The position numbers and the translations under genes are program-made. Shown here piece by piece: positions 34,362 through 45,249 of a stretch of 64,000 nt of DNA. The number at the start of each line of letters is the position of its first letter. Within the stretch, counting starts at the first letter, position 1. Origin of the DNA: Telmatactis stephensoni (lineage: Eukaryota; Cnidaria; Anthozoa; Actiniaria; Isophelliidae); contig JALIZF010001831.1 of NCBI GenBank assembly GCA_029948255.1, forward strand, positions 496,001 through 560,000. Direction: 5' to 3'. Under the pieces are notes generated by a model that was not told the origin of the DNA, did no database searches, and worked only from the letters and a program-made list of their open reading frames with translations.

Positions 34362-36715
34362 GTTTAATGATGACATGTCTACAGGGTAGCTCTACATTCA
34401 TCATGGACTAATAATAATATATATATATACAAAGCAAGTAAGCGTCTCTATGCTCTACGGTGTTTGAAGCGAAGTGGTGTCCTTCCTAGAGACCTCTGTT
34501 CTGTCTTCTGCTGTTTTATTCGTCCTGTTGTAGAATATGCGTGCCCCGTGTGGCACTCTTCATTGACTAGTGCCCTGTCTGACCAACTTGAACAAATACA
34601 GAAACGAGCTACAAAGATCATGCTTCCTGGCCTGTCCTACCGAGAGCGACTTGCTCATTTGAGACTATCCACCCTTCATGAGCGCAGAGATGAGCTTTGT
34701 CGTCGCTTTTACAAGACCATTATGCAACCCGAAGACAGAATCAACGACGTCTTACCTTCAGTAACTGAATCTGTCTACTCCTTACGGAACTCAAGGAAAT
34801 TTCCATTACTTAAATGTCGTACTAAACGTTTCCAGAACAGCTTTATCCCTTATGCAGTTAAGAAATGGGACGCGTCACCTTAACATTGCACATATTTATA
34901 TTAACAGATTTTTTATATGTAATTTATTTATTCATCTAATATTGTAATCTTGAGTTTTTCAAATAGTTTTATTTGCCATTCAAGAATCATTAAAGTTATT
35001 ATTATTATTACAATAATAATTTATTTTAAGAATGAGTTAAAGGATGAATAAAGTACTATAACTAATAATCTATATAGACATACATGATATTAATAATGAG
35101 TTCAAAGGATGAATATATTAATCTATATAAATTAAATATACATAATATTAATAATAAATGGATAAATAAATGTGCTGTAACATATTATAATCAGCAGCAT
35201 AATCTGGATTTAGCATTAGTTTTCAAAAACCTGTATACTTTTCCCATAAATGGCTGTACTTATATGTACAGGTCTCGCGTGTTTTATTTTCCTTCAGTTT
35301 TCTGTACCTTCGATTCTTCCTTTCAATTCTTGCTTACTCTTCTGTTTTACCTCTTTCTTTCTTAACCTCTTTTTCCCCATCCTTCCCCCCTTCCCTTCTT
35401 CTTTCTAATTCTTCTTTATAATGTATTATTTTGTTCGTTCATTTGTTCCTAATTCCTTCCTTCCCTTCTTCGTTGGTTTGCCCGTCCTTCCGTCCTTCTG
35501 TCCGTTCGTTCATTCATTCATTCATTCGTTCGTTCGTTCGTTCGTTCGTTCGTTCGTTCGTTCGTTCGTTCGTTCGTTCGTTCGTTCGTTCGTTCGTTCG
35601 TTCGTTCGTTCGTTCGTTCGTTCGTTCGTTCCTTCCTTCCTTCCTTCCTTCCTTCCTTCCTTCCTTCCTTCCTTCCTTCCTTCCTTCCTTCCTTCCTTCC
35701 TTCCTTCCTTCCTTCCTTCCTTCCTTCCTTCCTTCCTTCCTTCCTTCCTTCCTTCCTTCCTTCCTCTCTTTCTTTCTTCCTAGCTTCCTTCGTCGGTTAT
35801 TGCAAATAATTTTGCTATCCTTTTTTCAATACAATTTCGTGTCATTTCTCTTCTAATCTTCCCTGCATTTCTTACTTACCCCCTGAATTTCCAAACATGG
35901 AACGAGTTCACATAGAAAAGAAAAGAAATTCAGTTAATATGGAAGGGATAAATTCCGAGAAGCGAGGCTTTTAGCCATATACATCCCGAGGGCCGTAGGC
36001 CCTCGGGATGTATATGGATAAAAGCCGAGCTTCGAGGTATTTATCTGCCTTATTATATGATTGAGGAGGTTTTCACACAAAAGCGATTCAAAAAGACAAT
36101 CACTAATTAGATCATTGTTACCGAATTTCCAGAAGGAAACCTTATTAAATAATTGTTTTTCAATTCTATTCAGTGAAACACTAACGAACTTCATGATAAC
36201 ACACAAAAGATTTTTTTGTTGAGAAGATTCCATCAGTTAGCTCAGTAGCATAGTGGTTAAAAGCGGGTATAGGAGTGCAGAAAGTCTCGGGTTCGAATCT
36301 CTGTCATTTATCAAAGACTTTTTTTCCACCAAAAATCGCTACTTAGTATATTTCTAAGAAAATTTCTAAGTCTTGATGTCCACACATAAATCATCTAAGG
36401 AAGTATGACACGAAATTATAAATTCAAGTGATGTATCCAGATAAACCCCGGGAATTATAAATTCAAGTGATTTATACAGATACATCCCGGAGAAGCTCTA
36501 TATAAAACCCTTGAATATATAATCATCGTGAATCTAGTGATATAAAGTCCTATGAATAACAAAGAAAACAGACTCAATCATATAATAATAAGGACTTAGG
36601 ATTATTCAGTTCATATTAAATATACTCAGTTAATATTAAGGTGTGCATGTCCTGGTAACGCCATTTCATACGCATTTTATCACGTTAATCAGCGCAATTC
36701 CTGGACTGATGTGGG

Positions 36716-36783
<68 letters not shown>

Positions 36784-38266
36784 CCCCTCGTAGCCGGCGT
36801 TGAAGGTTGAATTTGCGACGGTTACATGCAAATTTCAAGAATTTGAAATTGTCTAATATCAAAAAGCCTTAGATCACTTGAAACTAAGAAAAGACCCCCA
36901 CCATGCACTCTCTCATATATATCTCTGTCTTCTTTTTACAAGATATCCTTTATATAAATTGCCTTGAAGTTGTAACACATGAATTTGAATGATAATTACC
37001 ATAACTGTGTCCTTTATTCCATGGAAGCGGGATGACAGAATGAATGAAAGAAAAAAAGTATCCAAATACTGATCAATATACCTATCATGGACATGATCAA
37101 ACGTGTCTACTTTGCAATCCTACTTGCTCACATTTCATCACAAACATTTGTCAAATAAATTGTCTTTCTTTTGAAAACAATCCAGTTTCTTCGGCAAAAT
37201 AGAAACCTCAACAAAAGAATTAGTTCCCTACCTTTTTTTCAGCCAAACTCTTGTCCTTATCGAGAAGTAGTTTTATTTCATCGACATTACATTCCACAGC
37301 AAACCTGTACCAATGCTTGTCGTTCTCCTGATCAAAATGATGTGAGATTAATTAATTATAAAACTATTGCTTGACTTAATTACTATATCCGCGGGATCAT
37401 TTCAAGGCTTAAAAGAATTCGCTACTAGAATTAAGTGGTCAAAATGTTCATCAGTTTGTAATATCTAGTATTAAATATTCAAATAAACAGCTAATCGATG
37501 CTTCTTGAGCAGATAGGATGATAATGATATCAATCGAATTAATACTGGAGTTACAGCCATCTTTTTTGGAAAACACTAGTTCATTTGTAAAAGGATGGTA
37601 AACAGGAACTCAAATTCATTAACGGAAGAGAAAATTTTATCCATTTGAAGTTGAAGCAGCAGTATATTTTTACGTAGGAGTTCTACGAATGTTTTTTAGA
37701 AAGAAAGTTCAGTATTGAAATATTAAATTATTAATTTCAAGAAGGCCGACTGACTGAAATGAGTGTCTACCGGTACGTGATTGTTTTCATGATTTGAAAC
37801 TAAAATTATTATATTCGGTTAAGATTAAGTTTGGATTAGAACTTAAATGAAATTCGATCAATGATTTAAGATATATCACTTTTGAGAAACCGGTTTGATC
37901 AGATTTTTTTTACCTTCGTTGATTTAACAGTCGAAATGTAAGGCATGCTGGACTAGAAATCTCACCTGCATTGGACGAGGACTGTCGGGACGTTGTCGAC
38001 ATAAACCATCCTTCCTTAATGCAACTAAAACAAAAATATTCACTCTTAGTTCTCTGTCAGAAAGTAACAGAAAGACCCGTTACGTACAAACACAATGACG
38101 CGAGTTTTTAGACAAGAAAGTGAACAGCAAGTGGCTTACTGAATGAATGCCTCCGTCGTGGTTTGAGTTTTTTGCCAGTCTTTTTCGAGTCCAATCTATT
38201 TATCATAGCACCGATAGGGATGCTGTCACTAAATGCTCGTCGTCGAAACTGCGAATTCTTTTCCAT
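29378..38266 (-). CDS. SOWAH: Sosondowah-like (SOWAH) ankyrin-repeat protein, 10 exons, about 306 aa
   Basis: Minus-strand exons in order: 38266-38140, 38024-37966, 37327-37232, 33907-33821, 31975-31903, 31822-31738, 31356-31327, 30577-30415, 30019-29931, 29489-29378 (stop at 29378-29380). All junctions are GT-AG and phases agree (921 nt). The N-terminus is basic (MEKNSQFRRR; RRRHSF). Next comes HWYRFAVECNVDEIKLLLDK, two ankyrin repeats (TALHWAAKKGHSNMVVVL; GYTALHFAVMHTHEGIISIL) and INIRDNSGRKPKHYL, the post-ankyrin signature I associate with SOWAH proteins. A low-complexity Ser/Glu-rich tail with RRRGSF follows. The usual few residues before TALHWAA (DFxxGY) are missing, so one microexon may be unplaced. 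The last seven introns are repeat-filled. It is convergent with the kinesin. Biochemical role is poorly known; ankyrin repeats imply protein binding. Confidence 0.8.
30675..31037. mobile_element. MITE family B copy, split by a nested insertion
   Basis: GCAGTTTTCGTA at the left and TACTCATACGAAAACTGCTC at the right are family B ends. The interior GGTTACGGCAGGAATTTCG is shared with other copies. It is interrupted by the element at 30769-30976. Confidence 0.65.
30769..30976. mobile_element. Nested MITE with 8-bp target duplication
   Basis: ATGACCCT is duplicated (30761-30768 and 30977-30984). Inverted ends are AGACTTGCTCCAAGTC and GACTTGGAGCAAGTCT. An 8-bp duplication fits hAT-type transposition. 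It is younger than the family B host copy it interrupts. Confidence 0.75.
31221..31298. repeat. (GA)39 microsatellite
   Basis: An uninterrupted GA array, purine-rich on the plus strand, 29 bp from a 30-nt SOWAH exon (31327-31356). Confidence 0.95.
32225..32315. repeat. (CAA)/(CAG)-rich simple repeat
   Basis: Imperfect ACA/ACAGCA trinucleotides ending in CAG repeats, in a SOWAH intron. A shorter pure (CAA)n lies at 32817-32843. Confidence 0.85.
32350..33820. other. SOWAH intron 4, low-complexity
   Basis: G-runs (about 32503-32517), C-runs (about 33152-33170), duplicated CCCCCTTCTTCCCTTTTC blocks at about 33128 and 33181, and AT-rich sequence. No exon is recognised. Confidence 0.6.
33960..34105. 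repeat. 42-bp minisatellite, about three units
   Basis: Units of GCGTCGGTGATCGTGTGTAA plus ATGTATTGCGGTATTGCGTG. The second and third units are almost identical and the first is diverged. The 42-bp period keeps all frames open, which creates repetitive false open frames on the minus strand. Confidence 0.85.
34284..34360. repeat. (AAT)n microsatellite
   Basis: About 25 uninterrupted TAA/AAT units, directly before a truncated LINE. It may derive from the tail of an older LINE copy. Confidence 0.95.
34434..35012 (+). mobile_element. 5'-truncated non-LTR retrotransposon (LINE) fragment
   Basis: An open frame runs to a TAA at 34881-34883. It encodes the reverse-transcriptase thumb/C-terminal part typical of CR1/L2/Jockey-like LINEs in aquatic invertebrates (RLYALRCLKRSG; FIRPVVEYACPVWHSSL; DQLEQIQKRATKIMLPG). 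A short 3'UTR ending in (TTA)n at 34996-35012 follows. The catalytic FADD region is absent, so it is a dead-on-arrival insertion, but the surviving frame is intact and the copy is therefore young. It lies inside a SOWAH intron, opposite to that gene. Confidence 0.85.
35514..35766. repeat. Composite tetranucleotide array TTCA - TTCG - TTCC
   Basis: Roughly four TTCA units pass into about 27 TTCG units (to about 35629) and then about 34 TTCC units (35630-35766). The long open frames across it (FVRSFVRS..., FLPSFLPS...) are repeat translations, not proteins. Confidence 0.95.
35975..36017. repeat. Perfect 20-bp-arm hairpin
   Basis: CCATATACATCCCGAGGGCC at 35975-35994, a 3-nt loop, then its exact reverse complement at 35998-36017. 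It is flanked by weaker inverted sequence (GCGAGGCTTTTA against AAAAGCCGAGCTTCG). Confidence 0.85.
36236..36303 (+). repeat. tRNA-like SINE fragment
   Basis: A box-like AGCATAGTGGTTAAAAGC and box B GGTTCGAATCT are spaced as in tRNA promoters. A cloverleaf is not convincing and the acceptor ends do not pair, so it is a tRNA-derived repeat rather than a gene. Confidence 0.5.
36721..36780. repeat. (GA)30 microsatellite
   Basis: A pure GA array in the SOWAH intron between 37232 and 33907. Confidence 0.95.
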
Positions 38267-38871
38267 AATAGTCTAAGCTTCGAAACTAGTTACAAAGCGT
38301 AAATTCATTCGCTATCAAGACAAGTACTCCACGAGACAAACGAGTTTGAGTATCGCTCGCTTTGGCGTCATCGGCAACTACTTTAAATGAAGAAGACCAT
38401 AAAGAATTGCATTATGGCGAGCTGGAAGTGTCAAATTCATTGACGCACAATGAATTTTCTGAAAATGTTTTATTCGATGTCGCTCTTTAAATTTTAATAT
38501 TCTGGTCGCTAAACATGTTTTGAGTGCGACCGCTTCCTCTTAGCCTTATGAATTAACTGAGTCTAAGTTCGATTTAAGTATTACTGGCTATAACAGTTGG
38601 TGGCCATTATTTTCAAAACGTGCAATAATCAAAGGACGTGACCAACACTGAAATTGAAATAATAGAATAATTTTTAATGCATTCGACGTCACATCCACCA
38701 ATTAATGCACTAGTAACAGATGAAAAATTGAGGAATGTGCTTTCAAGACACGAGAAAAAAATATTTGTCCAGAAATTAAATTCGTAGTTTTCAATTTGCT
38801 ATTACGCGACTGGCGCACCCAATGCAATGTACGTAAAATACTCCAGTTACTTCGAGGAAATCCGTTGCCTA

Positions 38872-39380
38872 GCTACCAGCTCTGTATCTTAGATACTAAC
38901 CTCGTTACCTAGATACCAAATGCGAGATTCTTTACCTAGATACAGAGTAGGCAGTACTTACAGTAGTAAGGCATACACTTATATCCTAGTTTCGTGTCTT
39001 AGATACCACTAAGATGCGTTGCTTAGGTAACAGAGCGTGCACTTACGTCATAGTTTCGTGTCTTAGATACCGGATCCGTTGCTTAGATACAGAGCTTGCA
39101 CTTACGTCAGTCATATAGTTTCGTCGGTGTCTTAGACAGCAGATGGCTGCTTAGATACAGAGGGTGCACTTACGTCATGGTTTCCCGTCTTAGATACCAG
39201 ATGGTTGCTTAGATACAGAGCTTGAATATTACGTTATGGTTTGCGTGTAGATATCAGATGGTTGCTTAGATACACGTCAGTCATAGTTTCGTGTCTTAGA
39301 TACCAGATTGTTGCTCAGATACAGGGAGTTCTCCTACATCATGTTACGTATCTTAGATACACAAGCGTTGCCTAGGTATC
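38872..39380. repeat. Diverged minisatellite of TTAGATAC / TTACGTCA units
   Basis: About eight irregular units of 45-70 bp built on GTTGCTTAGATACAGAGC, TTGCACTTACGTCATAG and TTTCGTGTCTTAGATACC. Spacing varies through indels. It lies between the two alternative first exons of the SOWAH gene. Several units hold TACGTCA, a CRE/ATF-like core. Confidence 0.8.
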
Positions 39381-39755
39381 ATGTCACCCAACATGGCCTG
39401 TATATATATTGCCACTACTGCTTGAAAGGCCTAGATATATATAGGCTCGATCATTCAAATTAAATATGGAAGAAATTATAAATTCATTATTATTCAGTCA
39501 TTAATATATACATCAGCCCTATTTTCTTCAAGATTTGGGACCAATGTAACAAGAACTGCCTTTCTAGCCCTATAGTTCTGGATTCGAAGTTAGATGGTCT
39601 CAATGGGGTTGAAAAAATAGTCGAGACGAGTATAAACTACACTGAAACGATATCTAGAAAGTACTCAGAGAATTCAACGAGAAATAATAAACTCTTGTGT
39701 CATAATACCTCGTTCAGAAAGTGGAATCAAATTGAAGACATCATCACTGACTTAC

Positions 39756-39852
39756 GTCTGGCTTGAGGTGACATGGCACTTTTGGTTCCTTTAGATTTAC
39801 AGCTTGTTTCATTGACTGTATGGATATTTTTCTTGTTTGTTTTGATACTCAT
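39756..39852 (-). CDS. SOWAH: Alternative first coding exon of the SOWAH-like gene
   Basis: From the ATG at 39852 this exon gives 32 codons plus 1 nt (MSIKTNKKNIHTVNETSCK ... MSPQAR) and ends at a strong donor (GTAAGT). The outgoing phase (1) is the same as that of the downstream first exon (38266-38140), so either can splice to exon 2 (38024). Both encode short, basic N-termini, which supports alternative promoters. An intron acceptor (TTACAAG) just before the ATG could also make it an internal exon with 5'UTR further upstream. Confidence 0.55.
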
Positions 39853-39959
39853 CTTGTAAGTTAAGTTAACTATTTACTCGATCTTTTGAGCCTGCTCGTG
39901 CCTGTAGTGTACCGGTACTGTCGACAGATCCGCTTAGGTCAGCCGATCAGTTTTTGTAT

Positions 39960-42393
39960 TAGTCTAGAGAGCTAGTGTGCAACATAAATAGTACTAAATA
40001 GTGCTAAATTATGCACATTCTTTTGTTTTCAATTTAGTACTAAATAGCACAAAGTATTGTACACTTTAGTGTTTGTACTTCTACACTAAAAGCACATTCA
40101 ACATTTTGCCATACATCGGTTCAGTCGGTCACACACAAAGCACTTGAAGCGAGGCTCCAGGGTACACACAAAGGATTATTCCAATTTGTAAGCCTGAAGC
40201 CTCACTTGGATGCAGCTTTGTGTGTAACCAGTGAATCGATGTATATGGAAATTGGTGTATACTTTTTGTTTTTTGTTTGCTTGTTCTTCGTTTTCGTTTT
40301 TGTTATCTTTCCTCTCTTCCCTGCATAAGTCAATTCGTCAGCCTTCGAGTGATGTCGAAAATCACCCATCTTCGAAATTAAGCCCAAGCCAGTCCTTTAG
40401 CTTCCTTTCTATGGCATACTTTAGGTACCCCACCCCTAGTTTCAATATCCGAGGGAAATCATGCAGGTGATTCATTTTGCGCAGTTATTTGGTATTCAGT
40501 AGAATAAATGAATGCTGATCAATGAGTAAAGGTCGAGTGATTTGTAATAAAACTCTGTAGACTTTAATAGTTCACGGGACCTCGCAGCTTTATGGCACTC
40601 ACTGATATGTAGAATTATTGCATGCATTCTTTTTAGGCCTGGGAAGCAACTACCCTCTTTGCCTTCCCTTCGAACTTCCCTTCCCTAAGGCTGCCACTCA
40701 GCCGGCTTTGAAACCTGTACTCACTGTTTTCAGACAGAAGACCAATGTGCTCAAGTAACTGCAAACAAAAACGAAGAACTTTAATATTTGAATGAACGAC
40801 TGTGTCGCGACTCCAAGATCGGCAGCAATGATCGACAGACTGATAATCCTAAAGCCCGAAAGAGCTCCAGATTAGGATACAGTGATGCATTTTGCTAAAT
40901 CAAAGGGAAAGCCTGCAGAATTGCGGCATGTAAGACTTAGATGTGCTTATCAATGGACACAAAAATCGATCGTGACTATAGCTAACGACCGCCGATCCAT
41001 TATTGTCCAGCTGTGAGTGCAATGCAAATTCTTCTCTCTTTAAGCGCGTTTGCTTGGTTTGTCAATTAATTTCAATTAACGCGACAAATTTAAAGAGACA
41101 AGTTATTACGCCAATACAGAAGGATGTTTGATGCTTTTTCCGTCAACACCGTAGAAAACAAAATGACAATTTCTACAAGTATACGCACTGAATAATTTGA
41201 GAATCATTTGTCTGTCTAAATAATGACCAGCAACTTCCTTTTTCAAGGTTTTTTTTCTTTTGTCAGTTTTTTAATGAGGACTTTTTAAAAGTGAAGGACC
41301 TCTGCAGCCTTTCAAAGCATTGAGGCAGTCAATTTTCTAGAGTATAATTTTCTTGCGCACCTTACGTCGTTTATATTCTATATTCACAGCTTAGAGTAGA
41401 TAAAATTATCAAGAAAATAAACTTTTTTAAGCAACTAAAACATGTCCAACTGTTTCGGTAAAACTCACCCTGGGAGATAACCTTCCACTTATGCTGTTCA
41501 TCTCTGTTGCAAAGCTGTCCAAAAATCTTTAACCGTTTTGCATCCCAGCTATGTTATCAACAGAGTAATTTTGTTATGTCTTCAAGATCTCTACTGTGTT
41601 TACAAGGAGTCTTTGTCCGGTAATATTTTGTTTATTTAAGGAGAGATTTGAAGTGAGCTGCTAATTGAATTTATTGGATGCGATGGGATTCCTGCGTTAA
41701 AATGTCGCCGGATCTAAATTCCTCAAGTTAGAAAGGCAAATAAGGCAACGTCATAGACGTCTGCTGATTCATCCCCCGAGATTAATTCATCCTTTTGGAT
41801 CTTGTGATTGTCTAATGCTGATGCAGTGTACGGTTGAGGGATTCAAATGTATGTTTTTGTCCAACAAAAGAATGTACTGGAAAAGAAAGCTATTGAACAA
41901 ATATTTTATTTTATTTATTTTATTCGTGAATAGAACAACAATTTAAACTCATAATGCTGTTGTGTTTGACTTTTTGTGTGATGTTGTTTTGGAAATTTAT
42001 GCATGTGCAGTCATTTTGCGTGCATGTTGGTTGCATCTCACTTTCATTTTTTTGTCATTAAAGCACTGGAAGCACGTTGATAAGACCACAGGAAGCCCAA
42101 ATCCAGCACTGATTACACAATTTATTCAGATAAAAAAATCAAATAGATTAATTTTGTTACAAAAAGTATCCATTTGATGAGAGAATGACCTGCATTCACG
42201 ATACATTTATTTTTGGAGTCTCTCCAAATTTTACTTGAGTCTTGGATTCTCTGTGTTTGAAATCTTTGTATCCAATAATTTTCAACTGGGAGGTTTTGAG
42301 CTTTTCATAATATTTTTACTGACCAACATACAGCAATTGATGTTTTCCAGTGATTGAATTATAAAAATAATAATAATGAAACATCATGAGTGG
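39960..42393. other. Intergenic stretch between SOWAH 5' end and RBIS-like 3' end
   Basis: A short palindrome of AGTACTAAATAG-type sequence lies at about 39978-40050, and an imperfect inverted repeat (CACACACAAAG against CTTTGTGTGTAA) at about 40130-40220. The rest is unique-looking AT-rich sequence. The 79-codon plus-strand frame at 40231-40470 begins with poly-Phe-like sequence and has no support. A TTTATT (AATAAA on the minus strand) at 42206-42211 is a plausible poly(A) signal for the RBIS-like gene. Confidence 0.45.
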
Positions 42394-43644
42394 CTATGAT
42401 TGTTCCAAAAGATTTGCCATATTTGTAATTGTGCTAGATATTTCTGCCTCTGTTACATCTGATTTTAAGGTTTGTTTGTCCACTTCCTATTAAAAGAGAA
42501 AGCAAAAAGGTTAGCTTATTAATACACAAAATAAATAATTTTGATTGAATGAGAACCAGTTACATTTAATATGTGATTTTCCCCGGGGGGGGGGGGGGGG
42601 GGAGGGGGGGGGGGGTGACTTGGATCCTTTTCTCCTTATTAATGGGGGGAGGGGGGTACTCCCTTACAAAATTGGTAGGGGTGCTTGATGGAGGGTTTTG
42701 AAAATGACCCTAAAAGGTACACATAAATTATCAGAGATGACGGTTTTATACCCTTAAAGGTAGGACCACATTCAACTAATATTTGTATCAAGAATATTTG
42801 TATGTGAGATCGTTTCAATCTTTATGTGATTTTAATTATCCTGACTCTAAAAGATATGCTATCAACCAGAAACCCTAAAAGGTATGAGTGGGTCATATTT
42901 TTTACCCTAAAAGGTCTGTCAAGCACCCCCTCCCCCCTAGGGTGATCTTATGACATTAATAAGGAGAAAAGGATCCAAGCAAGTCCACCAGGGGAAATAA
43001 ATGCATATTGTACTTCTTTGAACATGTGATGTGCCTTATTGAATGACGAATTGATTACATGATTACAAAGCCTTATCAAAATAAATCAGTTATGCATGTA
43101 CTTGCCTTTTTATTGACACATTTTCCATTGGTTGATTTGTTTGATTCATCTGTCGATTTTTTGTTAACTAACACTGGATGCAATGTAGTAAATTTTTCAT
43201 TGACATCTTCTATCCACTTTGCGGTCTGTTCCTTCAGCTAGAAACATGAACAGATTTGTTGTTACTAGAGTACAAAAACTCACCACCTTGGATTTGCACA
43301 AGTACAGCACAAGCTCATCCCAAGCAAGTTGCCCCTAGTAGACGCGATTATTTTTTGTTGTCGTTCTGCTTGTGACTATAAACTAAACAGTTAACTCGGC
43401 TACCAGGGACGACTCGCCTTCATACAAGACACAACAAATACAAGAATCCTGCAGAAAGTTCCACGTGTTGCCATCAAATTTAGCATGTTTCAACACAAAC
43501 CTTCTTCTTCGAAACAGCTTTATCTTTCCCTTTCCTTGTAACACTACTTTGAACTCCTTTCGTTACCCCAGATTTATTTCCTACAGAGAAATTCCCAGTT
43601 TTCTTCTTTTCTTTCCTACCATTACGTTTTCTCCCAGGCGCCAT
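42394..43644 (-). CDS. Small basic nucleolar-type protein, RBIS-like, 3 exons, 122 aa
   Basis: Exons 43644-43501 (48 codons), 43237-43106 (44 codons), 42486-42394 (30 codons plus stop), all phase 0. The N-terminus is very basic (MAPGRKRNGRKEKKK; SKKK), as in nucleolar factors. It is followed by an amphipathic stretch (LKEQTAKWIEDVNEKFTTL) and a C-terminal helix (EAEISSTITNMANLLEQS). Length, basic head and helical end resemble RBIS (C8orf59), a pre-60S ribosome-biogenesis factor; this is a resemblance from memory, not a search result. Intron 2 uses a GC donor (AAG|GCAAGT), a recognised minor class. The gene is divergent from AP1G1, 80 bp or so away from its first exon. Confidence 0.65.
42577..42997. 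repeat. MITE in RBIS-like intron 2 region
   Basis: The left end has TTTCCCC and TTGGATCCTTTTCTCCTTAT. The right end has ATAAGGAGAAAAGGATCCAA and GGGGAAA. Internal CCCTAAAAGGTA motifs repeat. A poly-G run of more than 30 bases follows the left end. Confidence 0.7.
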
Positions 43645-43730
43645 ATTTAGTAATGAAGTAGGCCACTGTCTAGGAAAGAACGTGGGCTCCAAAACGTCAT
43701 CACATCCGGGAGAGTTTTAAAGTGAAATGG
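43645..43730. promoter_or_regulatory. Probable bidirectional promoter, RBIS-like / AP1G1
   Basis: The two ATG-side ends face away across a short GC-richer gap. Visible elements are AACGTCATCACATCCGGG (CRE/ETS-like) and AAATGGCTGCCAC (YY1-like). There is no clear TATA box, as usual for housekeeping head-to-head pairs. Sites are by eye. Confidence 0.4.
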
Positions 43731-43867
43731 CTGCCACGCATGCTCAGTGGCGTTTCCTGTGCCGCACATTCGATCTGTTCGTCGTCCTTGGAAAGTTGAG
43801 ACGTGTTACTAGAGGTGGAAGTTCCCTCATTTTGAAGGGTAATTACTCCAGAAACCAGCCTTACCAG
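43725..43867 (+). other. AP1G1: AP1G1 5'UTR exon
   Basis: A GC-richer segment ends at a good donor (CCAG|GTAAAA, exon end 43867), followed by a 2.1-kb intron and the acceptor at 45976-45977 just before the AP1G1 ATG. The start of transcription is approximate. Confidence 0.45.
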
Positions 43868-44650
43868 GTAAAATAATACACATAGGCGTATAGTTTGTAC
43901 ATTGAGCTTGACACTTTTGTAATTTTGTGGCAGGGTTTTGTCTTATTTGATGTCAAAGTGAAAGGCTTTGTGACAGACATTACATAGTAAACTCTCAACT
44001 TTGGGGAGGTCTGACTTATCGTTCCAGGATTTCTTCACTCTTCTAAGTTAAACAGGCTTGTGATTTTTCTTTGAGGCTTTCAGCTACCGAAATACTGTCC
44101 AAAGCATATAATTTCTCCTCGTAAATTTACTGGCATCCTGTTTTTCTAATCGCAAATCACTGACACTAAAAAGCCTACTTCTCGACTCGTGTTTCTAAAT
44201 CAAAAAATCGTAACTTTTAGTCTTCTTTCAATTAAATTCTTGATACTGTTTTTCAAGGTTCTCTTTGATTCGCTCAGGCTTGAATTTGCGTACCCGTGAA
44301 TTGTTCACGTCTATTGAATGTGCCGAAAGTTTGAAATGTTGTACACTAGTTGGTACCATTCAGTATCTGCCTTCATATCTCCGATAACAAATTCAATGTC
44401 TCTATGAAGCTCTTTGTAGCCGATTTCCGCATTGTTCCTTGATTTTGAAATTGCAAAATAATGTTATTACTCCCAGTACTAAATGGTCTGCACTATTACT
44501 TGAATTGTACACGTTCAATTGTATATTGTGCTTTTCCAGTTGGCTGTTTTACATAATAACTTACCTGTTATATATATAAATTTGATCTCCATGGCTATGA
44601 CATTTGATTGTTAAATTTGACATCAGTTTTATAAGCCTCTCTCTTCTAAA

Positions 44651-44775
44651 TAAATACTATATAGATATTTTTTGTTTATAAAATATTATAATATTTACTT
44701 GAGGTGTGCAATACTATAAATACTCTATAGATATTTTTTGTTTATAAAATATTATAAATATTTACTTGAGGTGAG
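44651..44775. repeat. Tandem duplication, about 63-bp unit
   Basis: TATAGATATTTTTTGTTTAT followed by AAAATATTATAATATTTACTTG and AGGTG occurs twice in direct orientation with few differences. Confidence 0.8.
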
Positions 44776-45249
44776 CAGGAAATGCAATGTTCAGTAGACC
44801 ATATATTATAATTTGTGTATGTGTTGTTTTTTAAATTTGATGTTGGCCTGAGAGCAGTGATCTTGTTAGGCTTTAGAGCAGTTTTGATGTCGATAAAAGA
44901 ACTTGATATGGTTAAGATGCTCTGTATCTACAACCCTTTCCATTATTCATTGGCATGTAATTCAGAGTGTTTCTGTACATTAGTCAACTTTGTAATTGGA
45001 TCTCCCAACCTACTGTACAATATTGCCAGTAGTTTGTTTCATGGTTATGGGTTCCTTAGTTTTCAGAGAAATATTGCAAAGGGGTTGTGGGGAAACTATT
45101 TTCGTAAAGGTCCACTGTGCAGCATAATTATATGTCCAAAAGCCAATCATACCAGCAATTCTTGCAATTCTTGTAGTTTATTTAACTGACAGAAAGTACC
45201 TCTCTCAGTGATATCACCATCTTCCCACTCCAAGCAACTGATACCTGGA

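Noticed and set aside
35421..35856. Two long open frames rich in VRSF/LPSF
   Set aside because: They are translations of the TTCG/TTCC simple repeat.
38872..39380. CRISPR-like array
   Set aside because: Units vary in length and sequence, spacers are not unique sequences of constant size, and the genome is eukaryotic.
44815..45189. 124-codon open frame in AP1G1 intron 1
   Set aside because: AT-driven Leu/Phe/Ile composition, no domain, no splice context in phase with AP1G1.
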